A DNA stretch of 64,000 nucleotides. It comes from Geojedonia litorea. Its GTDB lineage: Bacteria > Bacteroidota > Bacteroidia > Flavobacteriales > Flavobacteriaceae. Position numbers and translations under genes: made by a program. The notes under the pieces are model-generated. The model worked only from the letters and a program-made list of their open reading frames with translations, was not told where the DNA came from and did not search any database. Within the stretch, counting starts at the first letter, position 1, and the number at the start of each line of letters is the position of its first letter. This document shows positions 53,849 to 62,913 of this stretch, piece after piece. The stretch covers positions 124,001 through 188,000 of the forward strand of contig NZ_JBHSGP010000014.1 in assembly GCF_042654525.1 (NCBI RefSeq). Reading direction: 5' to 3'.

Positions 53849-56359
53849 CTAAAAATAAAACCCAAAACTACCCGTAACACCAAACCTACGGGCATCAGGG
53901 TTGCTTAAGTAATTTCCTCTAAAATTAAAGTCGATACGTAGAATCTTAAAAATGTTACCAACCCCAAAACTGTATTCGTAATACACTTTATTGTTAGGGG
54001 CTACTAGGGGGATTTCCATGGGATTTCCTGTCGTACTTAAATCGATATTATCTTGTGACAATTCGCCCCAAACGCCTCGCAAGCCTACAATGGCCCTTAA
54101 ATTATACTTTTTAAGAAATGGGATGCGGGAGAAAATGCGGCCGTTAAAATTATGTTCTAAATGTAATGAGGTATAAGTATCGGTTACAAACTCATAAAAA
54201 TCTAACTGCGAAAAGGTATTGTAAATTGAAAAATACGATTGGTTACCCGGCACTACACTTAACAAACCCAAAGGCACTTCCCCAAAGGTTTTACCAGATT
54301 CGAGCGTTGTTGTTAAACGCCCAAAGCCTCCAACCTGCCACGGTTGTATGTAGGACAATTGCACTTTGGTATAATCAAAATCACTATCCAATATCGCCTT
54401 ATCACCTCGTGTAACCTGCGCAAATAAACTCGCATAACCATCATTGGCATCGTGGCGCTCTACACCAAAACCTGTTTTTTTACGTCCAGGAAAATAGGAA
54501 ACAGACAATGCCGTTTCGTATTGTTTTATTTCTGAAGAAACACCTGTTGGTGCTTCAGAATCATTATAATCGAGACTAAAGGTTTCAGAAGCCGACTCTA
54601 ACGTTCGATAGGTGCCACTTAACCTAAAAATAAGATTCTTAACAGGCTCAGTTTCTACAGCTAATGTGGTTAGACTTATACTAGTAAGTTTATCATTAGC
54701 ACTTGTACCCACCACTGATGAAGATGCTAAACTACGCCCAAGTACATCTGTTGATGAAGTTAAATTTGCACCAATTTGTTCAACATCTCGCCTATTTCCG
54801 CCAGAAATAATGACTCGATTTTTCTTATCGACTAACCATTTTCCAGAGATTCCATATTTAAATTTATCATCCCTAAAACCATAAGCTACAAACCCTTCTA
54901 AACGCCAAAGGTCGTTAGGTCCAAAATAGGTACGTCCTCCAGTACGCAGACGAAGACCTTCAACTTCATTAAATCCAAAGGTTGAAAAAATAGGGCCATA
55001 GTCGAAGTTGATACTGGTAAACTCAACATAACCCGAAGCTAGAATACTTCCTAAATTGTAAAGACGCTTAAACTTTTTAACGGTTTTAAGTGTATCGAGC
55101 ATTTTGTAAACGCCTTTTTCATCTTTATTTAAGCTTTCCATCCTATTCTGCTCCCAAAATTCATCATCTTGGTTATAGATGTCTTCATTATAGCTATAAA
55201 CTTCCTCGCTGTAAAATTTATCAGGTTTGGTAACATCGAACACATAATTATTATAAAGTGTGGTTCGCTTTCCGTAAACACCTCGTGATTTTTCCTTTTT
55301 ATTTAAAGCGAAATCAGAGAGCATATAATCACGCTTTATGAGGAAAAGCGAATCATTTAAAACCTCAAATTCTTGCTCTATGTAAATTTCTTTAACCCAG
55401 TTGATATTAGCACTTTTTGAAGCCTGAAGATTAATTTCCTTAATGGCGTAAGTAGAGTCATTTACCCAAAAATCACCTTTAAATGTTAACTCGTTTTTTC
55501 GTCTTGGGTAATAGATAATATTGTAGCACCATTTGTTACCAATAAAAGCACTGTCTTTTAGTACATAATTATAAGTACTGACACCTGTTCTTGACAATGG
55601 GCTTACAAAGCTCTTATCAAAAAACTTGAGGTAGTTGTCATAAATATTAAAATCGGAATACAAATCGCCAACAAAATCAATAATCACCTGATTATTGCTA
55701 AACCCAGAATTCTTGTTCCCTTTTAAATCTTCTTTCTCTCTTTTAAGGATATTATCGCCATAAACTTTGCTTACAGCTTCATTTATAAAGATTGGAAGAT
55801 AGGTTTTACCCGTTATTCGAGAAGTATCCACTTCTTGAAAAACAAACTCCATTCCTCTAAAAAGTTTACTCTTTATTAAGGCACTATCGATGGTGTTGAG
55901 ATCAAACTCTACTTTTTCGTATTTATCGTATTGGTACTGTTTGAATTGCTTTACCCCATTTTTTCTTTTACGTTCCCATATTTTCTGCAAAATGGCAATA
56001 GCAGGATTTTCTGACGCCTTTTTGGATTGCTTCCCAGTAATTATGAATACTTCGTTTAATGAAGATGCTTCTTCTTTTAAAATAAAGTTGAGATCGTAAT
56101 TAACTCGTTTTTCTAAAGTTATTTCTAATGTTTCGTAGCCAAGAAATGACACTACTAATGTCTGCTGTGTATTGGTAGATTCAAGATAAAATCTACCCTC
56201 TTCATTAGTAATTGTGCCTTCGGTGGTGCCTTTAAATAGCACATTAGCATATGCGACTGGCGCATTGCTTTCATCAAAAACATATCCACTAACTTTGGTT
56301 TGTGACCATACCCCGATAGTCCCAAAGAAAAAAAACAAATAAAGTAGCTTTAGGTTCAT
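53849..56359 (-). CDS. DUF5686 outer-membrane protein with CarboxypepD_reg-like domain
   Basis: This 836-residue protein starts at ATG 56357-56359 (MNLKLLYLFFFFGTIGVWSQ, signal peptide); a TTG two codons earlier is ignored. Residues 20-105 form a CarboxypepD_reg-like domain (VSGYVFDESNAPVAYANV). The rest matches the DUF5686 barrel family, ending in RRFGVTGSFGFYF, whose terminal Phe is typical for outer-membrane insertion. The role is unknown; family members are common surface proteins in Bacteroidota. It follows the pdhB terminator and is probably transcribed alone. Confidence 0.85.
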   Translation of the reverse strand: MNLKLLYLFFFFGTIGVWSQTKVSGYVFDESNAPVAYANVLFKGTTEGTITNEEGRFYLESTNTQQTLVVSFLGYETLEITLEKRVNYDLNFILKEEASSLNEVFIITGKQSKKASENPAIAILQKIWERKRKNGVKQFKQYQYDKYEKVEFDLNTIDSALIKSKLFRGMEFVFQEVDTSRITGKTYLPIFINEAVSKVYGDNILKREKEDLKGNKNSGFSNNQVIIDFVGDLYSDFNIYDNYLKFFDKSFVSPLSRTGVSTYNYVLKDSAFIGNKWCYNIIYYPRRKNELTFKGDFWVNDSTYAIKEINLQASKSANINWVKEIYIEQEFEVLNDSLFLIKRDYMLSDFALNKKEKSRGVYGKRTTLYNNYVFDVTKPDKFYSEEVYSYNEDIYNQDDEFWEQNRMESLNKDEKGVYKMLDTLKTVKKFKRLYNLGSILASGYVEFTSINFDYGPIFSTFGFNEVEGLRLRTGGRTYFGPNDLWRLEGFVAYGFRDDKFKYGISGKWLVDKKNRVIISGGNRRDVEQIGANLTSSTDVLGRSLASSSVVGTSANDKLTSISLTTLAVETEPVKNLIFRLSGTYRTLESASETFSLDYNDSEAPTGVSSEIKQYETALSVSYFPGRKKTGFGVERHDANDGYASLFAQVTRGDKAILDSDFDYTKVQLSYIQPWQVGGFGRLTTTLESGKTFGEVPLGLLSVVPGNQSYFSIYNTFSQLDFYEFVTDTYTSLHLEHNFNGRIFSRIPFLKKYNLRAIVGLRGVWGELSQDNIDLSTTGNPMEIPLVAPNNKVYYEYSFGVGNIFKILRIDFNFRGNYLSNPDARRFGVTGSFGFYF

Positions 56360-56367
56360 AAGCAAAA

Positions 56368-56399
56368 AAACTTCATCAACTCTACTGCCAATGAAGTTT
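56368..56399 (-). terminator. pdhB terminator
   Basis: AAACTTCAT (56368-56376) and ATGAAGTTT (56391-56399) form a nine-base stem with a U tail on the minus strand. Confidence 0.75.
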
Positions 56400-56421
56400 A
56401 TATAACGTAAAAAAACGTGAT

Positions 56422-57399
56422 TTATTTATACATAACTTTTTTTACTGCTTTCACAACCTCATCACTATTAGGCAACCATTCTTCTAATAAAACTGGAGAA
56501 TAAGGTGCAGGTGTATCGGCAGTATTGATTTTAACAACTGGAGCATCTAAATAATCAAATGCTTCAGATTGTACAATATAAGTAATTTCGGTTGAGACAT
56601 TACCAAATGGCCAGGCTTCTTCCAAAACAACCAAACGGTTTGTTTTTTTAACTGAATCTAAAATAGCTTGTTTATCTAATGGACGAACGGTACGTAAGTC
56701 AATGATTTCACAAGAAATACCTTCTTTTTCTAATTCATCTGCAGCTTTATAAGCCTCTTTGATGATTTTTCCAAAAGATACAATGGTAACATCGGTTCCT
56801 TCTCTTTTAATTTCAGCAACTCCTAAAGGAATAGTATACTCTCCTTCAGGCACTTCGCCTTTATCACCATACATTTGTTCGCTTTCCATAAAAATAACAG
56901 GATCGTCATCACGAATTGCCGATTTTAAAAGCCCTTTCGCATCATAAGGATTTGAAGGCACCACTACTTTAAGACCAGGTGTATTAGCAAACCAACTTTC
57001 AAATGCTTGTGAATGTGTTGCAGCTAATTGCCCTGCCGAAGCCGTTGGACCTCTAAAAACAATTGGACACTTAAATTGCCCGCCAGACATTTGTCTGATT
57101 TTTGCAGCGTTGTTTATTATTTGATCAATCCCAACCAACGAAAAGTTAAAAGTCATATACTCTACAATAGGTCGGTTACCCGTCATGGTAGAGCCTATAG
57201 CGATTCCTGCAAAACCTAGTTCAGCAATGGGCGTATCGATTACACGCTTAGGGCCAAACTCATCTAACATTCCTTTTGAAGCTTTGTAGGCTCCGTTGTA
57301 TTCAGCTACTTCCTCACCCATTAAATAAATGCTTTCATCACGACGCATTTCTTCACTCATGGCTTCACATATAGCTTCTCTGAATTGAATAGTCTTCAT
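56422..57399 (-). CDS. pdhB: Pyruvate dehydrogenase E1 component, beta subunit
   Basis: This 325-residue subunit of the alpha2beta2 E1 has the N-terminal REAICEAMSEEMRRDESIYLMGEEVAEYNGAYK region, whose Glu supports thiamine diphosphate, and the C-terminal transketolase-type LEEAWPFGNVSTEI. It is separate from the alpha subunit and E2 genes, which are not in the window, as often in flavobacteria. Pyruvate is the most likely substrate given its similarity to PdhB; a branched-chain oxoacid enzyme is a weaker alternative. Confidence 0.92.
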   Translation of the reverse strand: MKTIQFREAICEAMSEEMRRDESIYLMGEEVAEYNGAYKASKGMLDEFGPKRVIDTPIAELGFAGIAIGSTMTGNRPIVEYMTFNFSLVGIDQIINNAAKIRQMSGGQFKCPIVFRGPTASAGQLAATHSQAFESWFANTPGLKVVVPSNPYDAKGLLKSAIRDDDPVIFMESEQMYGDKGEVPEGEYTIPLGVAEIKREGTDVTIVSFGKIIKEAYKAADELEKEGISCEIIDLRTVRPLDKQAILDSVKKTNRLVVLEEAWPFGNVSTEITYIVQSEAFDYLDAPVVKINTADTPAPYSPVLLEEWLPNSDEVVKAVKKVMYK

Positions 57400-57422
57400 T
57401 ACTATTGTTTTTTATGGTGACG

Positions 57423-57430
57423 CAAAAATA
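57423..57430 (-). promoter_or_regulatory. pdhB promoter -7 box
   Basis: On the minus strand it reads TATTTTTG (TAnnTTTG), 23 bases before the ATG. No clear -33 box. Confidence 0.45.
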
Positions 57431-57631
57431 ACAATAAAACAAAAACTATTCAGTATAGAATTATTTAAAAATTTATTATGCATGCATAGTATTTATTCAG
57501 AATAAAATAATTAACTTCGTAACCTATTTTAAAGAGTGAGCAGTTTTCAATTGCAATGTGCAGTTTTGTTTCTAAAAAAACGTTGGACGTTCTCTCCAAA
57601 AATTTAAGAATATTCAATTAAATACTATAAA

Positions 57632-58378
57632 ATGAAAATACTTGTATGTATTAGTCACGTACCTGATACGACTTCAAAAATTAATTTCACCGATGGTGAC
57701 ACAAAATTTGACACCAACGGTGTTCAATTTGTAATTAATCCTAATGACGAATTTGGTTTGACCCGTGCTATGTGGTTTAAGGAAAAGCAAGGAGCTAATG
57801 TGACCGTGGTTAATGTTGGTGGAGCAGAAACTGAACCAACACTTCGCAAAGCTTTAGCTATTGGTGCTGATGCTGCTATACGTATAAACACTACAGCAAA
57901 TGATGGTTTTCAGGTTGCAAATGAATTGGCACAAGTTGTTAAAGAAGGCGGTTATGATCTTGTAATTGCAGGGCGTGAATCAATTGATTACAACGGTGGA
58001 ATGGTACCAGGTATGCTAGCGGCGTTAACTAATGCTAATTTTGTTGCTAATTGTATTGGATTAGACGTTGATGGTACAGCTGCAAAAGCTGTACGAGAGA
58101 TAGATGGTGGAAAAGAAACTGTATCTACTACCTTACCCCTAGTTATTGCTGGTCAAAAAGGTTTGGTTGAAGAAAGTGATCTTCGTATTCCAAATATGAG
58201 AGGCATCATGATGGCTCGTCAAAAACCATTAACCGTGTTAGAACCACATGGAGCAACTGAAGAAACATCTTCAGTAAAGTTCGAAAAACCAGCACCAAAA
58301 GGCGCGGTGACACTCGTATCTCCAGACAATCTAGACGAGTTAGTAAACTTACTTCACAACGAAGCTAAAGTTATTTAA
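57632..58378 (+). CDS. etfB: Electron transfer flavoprotein, beta subunit
   Basis: This 248-residue subunit binds AMP and partners with EtfA to accept electrons from acyl-CoA dehydrogenases and pass them to the ETF:quinone oxidoreductase. The start MKILVCISHVPDTTSKI and the motif VIAGRESIDYNGGMVPGMLA (adenine-nucleotide fold) are typical. etfA follows after 76 bases. The promoter is not evident. Confidence 0.95.
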   Translation: MKILVCISHVPDTTSKINFTDGDTKFDTNGVQFVINPNDEFGLTRAMWFKEKQGANVTVVNVGGAETEPTLRKALAIGADAAIRINTTANDGFQVANELAQVVKEGGYDLVIAGRESIDYNGGMVPGMLAALTNANFVANCIGLDVDGTAAKAVREIDGGKETVSTTLPLVIAGQKGLVEESDLRIPNMRGIMMARQKPLTVLEPHGATEETSSVKFEKPAPKGAVTLVSPDNLDELVNLLHNEAKVI

Positions 58379-58383
58379 CCATC

Positions 58384-58440
58384 AACATTCAAGCACCAAA
58401 ACCCAAAAGAAAACATTGGGATTTGGGATTTTTAATTTGA
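58384..58440. repeat. Small inverted repeat between etfB and etfA
   Basis: CAAAACCCAA and TTGGGATTTG pair around AAAGAAAACA, a common type of short flavobacterial intergenic repeat. It may form a hairpin in the etf mRNA and alter the balance of the two subunits. Confidence 0.4.
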
Positions 58441-58454
58441 AATTTTAAAAAATT

Positions 58455-59414
58455 ATGTCAGTTTTAGTATATACAGAATCAGATAACGGAACTTTTAAAA
58501 AAGTAGCTTTAGAAGTTGCTTCTTATGGAAAAGCCGTTGCCGACCAATTAGGAACAACAGTAACAGCCGTTACCATTAATGCCCAAGACACATCAGTTTT
58601 AGGTAACCATGGAGTTGATAAAGTTTTGAGTGTTACAAATTCAAAATTAGAAACATTTAACGCTAATGCTTATGCTGAAGTTATTAAACAGGCCGCAGAA
58701 CAAGAAGGTGCTAAAGTCATTATTGTAAGTTCAAGTGCCGATAGCAAATATATGGCACCTTTGTTAGCCGTGGCTTTAAATGCAGGATTTGCTTCAAATG
58801 TAGTTGACGCCCCGTCGAGCACTTCTCCGTTTACTGTAAAACGAACAGCGTTTACCAACAAAGCCTTCAACATGACCTCTATCAACACTGATGTTAAGTT
58901 GATAGGCTTATCAAAAAATGCGTTTGGATTAAAAGAACATTCTTCAAGTGCTACGGTGGAAGAATTTTCACCTTCGATACCCGAAAATGGCGTGCATGTT
59001 GATGCCGTTGATAAAGTAACTGGAAAAGTTACGATCGCCGACGCAGAGATAGTAGTTTCAGGAGGACGGGGATTAAAAGGCCCAGAAAATTGGGGGTTGG
59101 TTGAAGAATTAGCCCAAGTACTTGGAGCAGCAACAGCCTGTTCAAAACCTGTTTCCGATTTAGGCTGGAGACCACACAGTGAGCACGTTGGACAAACAGG
59201 TAAACCTGTTGCATCTAATTTATATATTGCTATTGGAATTTCTGGAGCAATTCAGCATTTAGCTGGGATTAATGCTTCAAAAGTTAAAGTGGTTATTAAT
59301 ACAGACCCAGAAGCACCATTCTTTAAAGCAGCCGATTACGGTGTGGTAGGAGATGCTTTCGAAATTGTCCCTAAATTGACCGAAAAATTAAAAGCATTTA
59401 AGGCACAACAATAA
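58455..59414 (+). CDS. etfA: Electron transfer flavoprotein, alpha subunit
   Basis: This 319-residue FAD-binding subunit has the C-terminal FAD domain with GGRGLKGPENWGLVEELA, RPHSEHVGQTGKPVASNLYIAIGISGAIQHLAG and NTDPEAPFFKAADYGVVGD, all signatures of EtfA. It is full length and co-transcribed with etfB. Confidence 0.96.
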   Translation: MSVLVYTESDNGTFKKVALEVASYGKAVADQLGTTVTAVTINAQDTSVLGNHGVDKVLSVTNSKLETFNANAYAEVIKQAAEQEGAKVIIVSSSADSKYMAPLLAVALNAGFASNVVDAPSSTSPFTVKRTAFTNKAFNMTSINTDVKLIGLSKNAFGLKEHSSSATVEEFSPSIPENGVHVDAVDKVTGKVTIADAEIVVSGGRGLKGPENWGLVEELAQVLGAATACSKPVSDLGWRPHSEHVGQTGKPVASNLYIAIGISGAIQHLAGINASKVKVVINTDPEAPFFKAADYGVVGDAFEIVPKLTEKLKAFKAQQ

Positions 59415-59438
59415 ATATTTTTTATAACTTGTATCTTT

Positions 59439-59515
59439 AAAGGACTGTTTAAATTAAGAAAATATGCTTAATCTGCCTTTGGCAGTTGCTAAAGTCCTAA
59501 TTTAAACAGTTCTTT
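59439..59515. repeat. 77-base inverted-repeat element after etfA
   Basis: Eighteen-base arms at 59439-59456 and 59498-59515 pair except for one G-T position. The 41-base interior has its own CTGCC-TTT-GGCAG hairpin. It lies between etfA and the nuclease gene with no U tail directly after it. It could be a miniature inverted-repeat element or a strong RNA structure protecting the etf transcript. Confidence 0.55.
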
Positions 59516-59529
59516 GCGTTTTCAAAATT

Positions 59530-60138
59530 ATGAGTCTAGTTCGTCTAAATATAAAAGGAATTTCATATAGCCAAACCCAAAATGGCGCTTATGCCTTGAT
59601 TTTAAACGAAGTAGATGGCGACAGAAAACTTCCTATAGTTATTGGGGCTTTTGAAGCCCAATCCATTGCAATAGCTTTGGAAAAGGAAATTCGTCCACCT
59701 CGCCCCCTAACCCACGACCTTTTTAAAAATTTTGCAGACCGGTTCGATATTGTAGTCAAGCAGGTTATTATTCATAAGTTGGTAGATGGTGTTTTTTATT
59801 CCAGCCTAATTTGTGAACGTGATAAAATTGAGGAAATCATTGATGCCAGAACCAGTGACGCCATTGCCTTGGCATTACGATTTCAGGCTCCAATTTTTAC
59901 CTATAAAAATATTCTCGACAAAGCAGGTATCTATTTAAAAGTAAATCCTAAAAAGGACGACGAAGATCAAGATAGTATTTTGGTAGACGATTTGGTTGCC
60001 GAAGAAATTGAATCCCAATCTCAAGAATCCTTTAAAAGTAAATCCCTACAAGAATTACACACCCTTTTGGATGAGGCCGTTGCTAATGAAGATTATGAAA
60101 AGGCCGCGAAAATAAGAGACGAAATTTCCAAACGCTAA
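59530..60138 (+). CDS. Bifunctional nuclease (DUF151) family protein with C-terminal UVR motif
   Basis: This 202-residue protein has an N-terminal BFN domain, residues 1-135 (IKGISYSQTQNGAYALIL, LPIVIGAFEAQSIAIALE and ARTSDAIALALRFQAPIF). Residues 165-202 match the UvrB/UvrC (UVR) motif LLDEAVANEDYEKAAKIRDEI. This domain pair is widespread in Bacteroidota. Plant and bacterial relatives have RNase/DNase activity. It is followed after 11 bases by the nucleoside transporter, so they are co-transcribed; nuclease and nucleoside uptake may be linked. Confidence 0.88.
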   Translation: MSLVRLNIKGISYSQTQNGAYALILNEVDGDRKLPIVIGAFEAQSIAIALEKEIRPPRPLTHDLFKNFADRFDIVVKQVIIHKLVDGVFYSSLICERDKIEEIIDARTSDAIALALRFQAPIFTYKNILDKAGIYLKVNPKKDDEDQDSILVDDLVAEEIESQSQESFKSKSLQELHTLLDEAVANEDYEKAAKIRDEISKR

Positions 60139-60149
60139 ATCACGTTTTA

Positions 60150-61904
60150 ATGAAACACTTCTTACTGGCTATTGCAGCTATTTTTTTTGGACTTACCTTT
60201 TCAACAGCACAAGAATTAGAAAAAAAATGGCAGTTTGAAACCATTCAAAATTCTAATGGTACTCCTGTTTATAATATAAATTCAGAAACCGACCATTTAG
60301 AATTAAACGCTGGCGAATTTCATCTCACGTTAAAGACCGACAGTATTAAAGCATCTGGCGACTATATCTATCAAAACAACTTATTGGTGTTTTATTACAA
60401 TCAGCCTAATGACACTATTAGACGTTATAAAATAACTGAATTAACAGATTCTACTTTAGTATTCAATGAGAAAGAAATAAACTATAAGCTGAAAGCAGTT
60501 CCTTCAATTGACAATTCCAAATTAGTTGTAATTGACGAAAATAGCATTATTCCAAGTCAAGGCTTTTCAATGGGTAGTTTATGGCGAGGTATATTAGGAA
60601 TGATTTCGTTAGTTTTCATTGCCTTTTTGTTTAGTAAAAACAGAAAAGCAATTGATTGGAAAATAGTAGGTATTGGTTTAGCATTTCAACTTATTATTGC
60701 CCTTGGCGTTTTAAAAGTAGACGCTATTAAAGGGACCTTTGAATTCGTTGGAAAATTATTTATTAGTGTTTTAGATTTTACTCGAGAAGGAAGTAAATTT
60801 CTATTTGAAGGCTTGGTGGTTGATATGGATACTTTTGGATTTATATTTGCATTTCAGGTATTGCCAACCATTTTATTCTTTTCAGCTTTAACTTCGGTCT
60901 TATTTTATTTAGGGATTATTCAAAAAGTTGTCAAAGCCATGGCGTGGTTATTAACCAAACTTTTAAAGATTTCTGGAGCCGAAAGCTTAAGTGTTGCTGG
61001 CAATATTTTTCTAGGACAAACTGAAGCACCGCTGCTCATCAAGGCCTATTTGGAAAAAATGAATAAGTCTGAAATCTTACTTGTTATGATTGGGGGGATG
61101 GCAACCGTTGCCGGTGCAGTTCTTGCAGCCTATATTGGGTTTTTAGGTGGTGACGACCCAGAACTGCGATTAGTATACGCCAAACACCTTTTGGCGGCCT
61201 CCGTTATGGCCGCTCCAGGCGCTATTGTTGTTTCTAAAATTTTATATCCTCAAACCGAAAAGATCAACACAGATGTTGAAGTTTCTCAAGAAAAAATTGG
61301 ATCCAATTTATTAGATGCCATTGCTAATGGAACTACTGAAGGCCTTAAACTTGCCGTAAACGTTGGCGCAATGTTATTGGTTTTCGTAGCCTTTATTGCA
61401 ATGCTCAATGGTATCTTAGGAGGTATTGCTGGTTTTAACGGATTTACTATTGAATTCTTAAACATCGACTGGCGCTTTACCTCATTAAATGAGATTATTG
61501 CCCAACATACACCTTATAACAGTCTTTCTCTCGAATTTATTCTAGGATACATCTTTGCTCCTTTAATGTGGCTTATTGGGGTAGCCAAAGAAGATATGGC
61601 TTTAATGGGCCAACTTTTGGGAATAAAACTTGCCGCTAGTGAATTTATTGGCTATATACAATTAAGAGAATTGAAAGATGCCGCCAGTGCTATTCATCTC
61701 AACTATGAAAAGTCTATTATTATGGCAACCTATATGCTTTGTGGCTTTGCTAATTTTGCTTCAATAGGAATACAAATTGGAGGTATTGGATCATTAGCTC
61801 CAGGACAACGTAAGTTGCTTTCTGAATTTGGAATGAAAGCTCTAATAGGAGGAACTATAGCATCTTTAATATCAGCAACAATAGCTGGTATGATAATAGG
61901 TTGA
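60150..61904 (+). CDS. Concentrative nucleoside transporter with extra N-terminal beta domain
   Basis: This 584-residue protein has a signal-like N-terminus (MKHFLLAIAAIFFGLTFSTAQ), then residues 21-115 of short beta-strands resembling a lipocalin-like fold (FHLTLKTDSIKASGDYIYQNNLLVFYY), a linker, then a CNT transporter from about 146 with GQTEAPLLIKAYLEKM and CGFANFASIGIQIGG signatures. Such transporters bring in nucleosides with Na+ or H+. The periplasmic domain, if the signal is cleaved or acts as a first helix, would sit outside. It lies 11 bases after the nuclease gene. Confidence 0.88.
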   Translation: MKHFLLAIAAIFFGLTFSTAQELEKKWQFETIQNSNGTPVYNINSETDHLELNAGEFHLTLKTDSIKASGDYIYQNNLLVFYYNQPNDTIRRYKITELTDSTLVFNEKEINYKLKAVPSIDNSKLVVIDENSIIPSQGFSMGSLWRGILGMISLVFIAFLFSKNRKAIDWKIVGIGLAFQLIIALGVLKVDAIKGTFEFVGKLFISVLDFTREGSKFLFEGLVVDMDTFGFIFAFQVLPTILFFSALTSVLFYLGIIQKVVKAMAWLLTKLLKISGAESLSVAGNIFLGQTEAPLLIKAYLEKMNKSEILLVMIGGMATVAGAVLAAYIGFLGGDDPELRLVYAKHLLAASVMAAPGAIVVSKILYPQTEKINTDVEVSQEKIGSNLLDAIANGTTEGLKLAVNVGAMLLVFVAFIAMLNGILGGIAGFNGFTIEFLNIDWRFTSLNEIIAQHTPYNSLSLEFILGYIFAPLMWLIGVAKEDMALMGQLLGIKLAASEFIGYIQLRELKDAASAIHLNYEKSIIMATYMLCGFANFASIGIQIGGIGSLAPGQRKLLSEFGMKALIGGTIASLISATIAGMIIG

Positions 61905-61929
61905 TTTTTTAAAAAACGAATCTTCCAAC

Positions 61930-61957
61930 AATTAAAATTTGAGTTTAAATTTTAATT
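61930..61957 (+). terminator. AT-only hairpin after the nucleoside transporter gene
   Basis: AATTAAAATTT (61930-61940) and AAATTTTAATT (61947-61957) are perfect arms with a six-base loop. A weak stem and no strong T run make a terminator only tentative. Confidence 0.3.
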
Positions 61958-62034
61958 AATATTCGTTGATAACTTTTTATAGAATTTAAACCAACTTTAT
62001 TTTCAAAGTAGAGTATTTTTCTATTTTTATCTCT

Positions 62035-62042
62035 TAAATTTG
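62035..62042 (+). promoter_or_regulatory. thyA promoter -7 box
   Basis: TAAATTTG matches TAnnTTTG and lies 35 bases before the thyA ATG, predicting a leader of about 29 bases. No clear -33 box. Confidence 0.45.
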
Positions 62043-62077
62043 AAAGGGTATCCCAACATAATAGACCAAACTAAAAT

Positions 62078-62902
62078 ATGAAGCAATATTTAGACCTCGT
62101 CAAACATGTATTAGAACATGGTAACGAAAAAAGTGATCGCACTGGAACTGGCACCAAAAGCGTTTTTGGATATCAAATGCGTTTTGACTTAAGTGAAGGC
62201 TTTCCAATGGTGACCACTAAAAAATTGCATTTAAAGTCCATTGTTTATGAACTTTTATGGTTTTTAAAAGGCGACACTAATATTGACTATTTAACCCAAA
62301 ATGGTGTACGTATTTGGAATGAATGGGCAGATGAGAATGGTGATTTAGGTCCTGTTTATGGCCATCAATGGCGAAATTGGAATAGTGATGGTATCGATCA
62401 GATTAAGGAAGTTATCGAAACTTTAAAAAGCAACCCTGATAGCCGTCGTATGTTAGTTTCAGCCTGGAACCCTTCTGTGTTACCCGATACTTCAAAAACG
62501 TTTAGTGAAAATGTGGCCAATGGTAAAGCAGCTTTACCACCATGTCATGCCTTTTTTCAATTTTATGTTGCTAATGGCAAACTATCATGTCAACTATACC
62601 AACGTAGTGCCGACATTTTTTTAGGAGTACCTTTTAACATAGCATCTTACGCATTATTCACCATGATGATGGCTCAAGTTTGTGGCTATGAAGCCGGTGA
62701 GTTTATTCATACTTTTGGAGATGCACACATTTACTCTAATCATTTAGAGCAATTAGAGCTACAATTATCCCGTGATCCTAGACCTTTGCCAAAGATGATC
62801 CTAAACCCAGAAATCAAAAATATATTTGATTTTACTTTTGAAGACTTTACTTTACAAGATTACGACCCACATCCACATATTAAAGGTGTGGTAGCCATTT
62901 AA
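62078..62902 (+). CDS. thyA: Thymidylate synthase
   Basis: This 274-residue enzyme converts dUMP to dTMP using methylene-tetrahydrofolate. It has the nucleophilic cysteine in ALPPCHAFFQFYV, the phosphate-binding arginine regions SDRTGTGTKSVFG and PDSRRML, and QLYQRSADIFLGVPFNIASYALF. The C-terminus is HPHIKGVVAI. It is the right length for a complete ThyA. dfrA is not adjacent in the window. Confidence 0.97.
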   Translation: MKQYLDLVKHVLEHGNEKSDRTGTGTKSVFGYQMRFDLSEGFPMVTTKKLHLKSIVYELLWFLKGDTNIDYLTQNGVRIWNEWADENGDLGPVYGHQWRNWNSDGIDQIKEVIETLKSNPDSRRMLVSAWNPSVLPDTSKTFSENVANGKAALPPCHAFFQFYVANGKLSCQLYQRSADIFLGVPFNIASYALFTMMMAQVCGYEAGEFIHTFGDAHIYSNHLEQLELQLSRDPRPLPKMILNPEIKNIFDFTFEDFTLQDYDPHPHIKGVVAI

Positions 62903-62913
62903 TAAATACCCCT

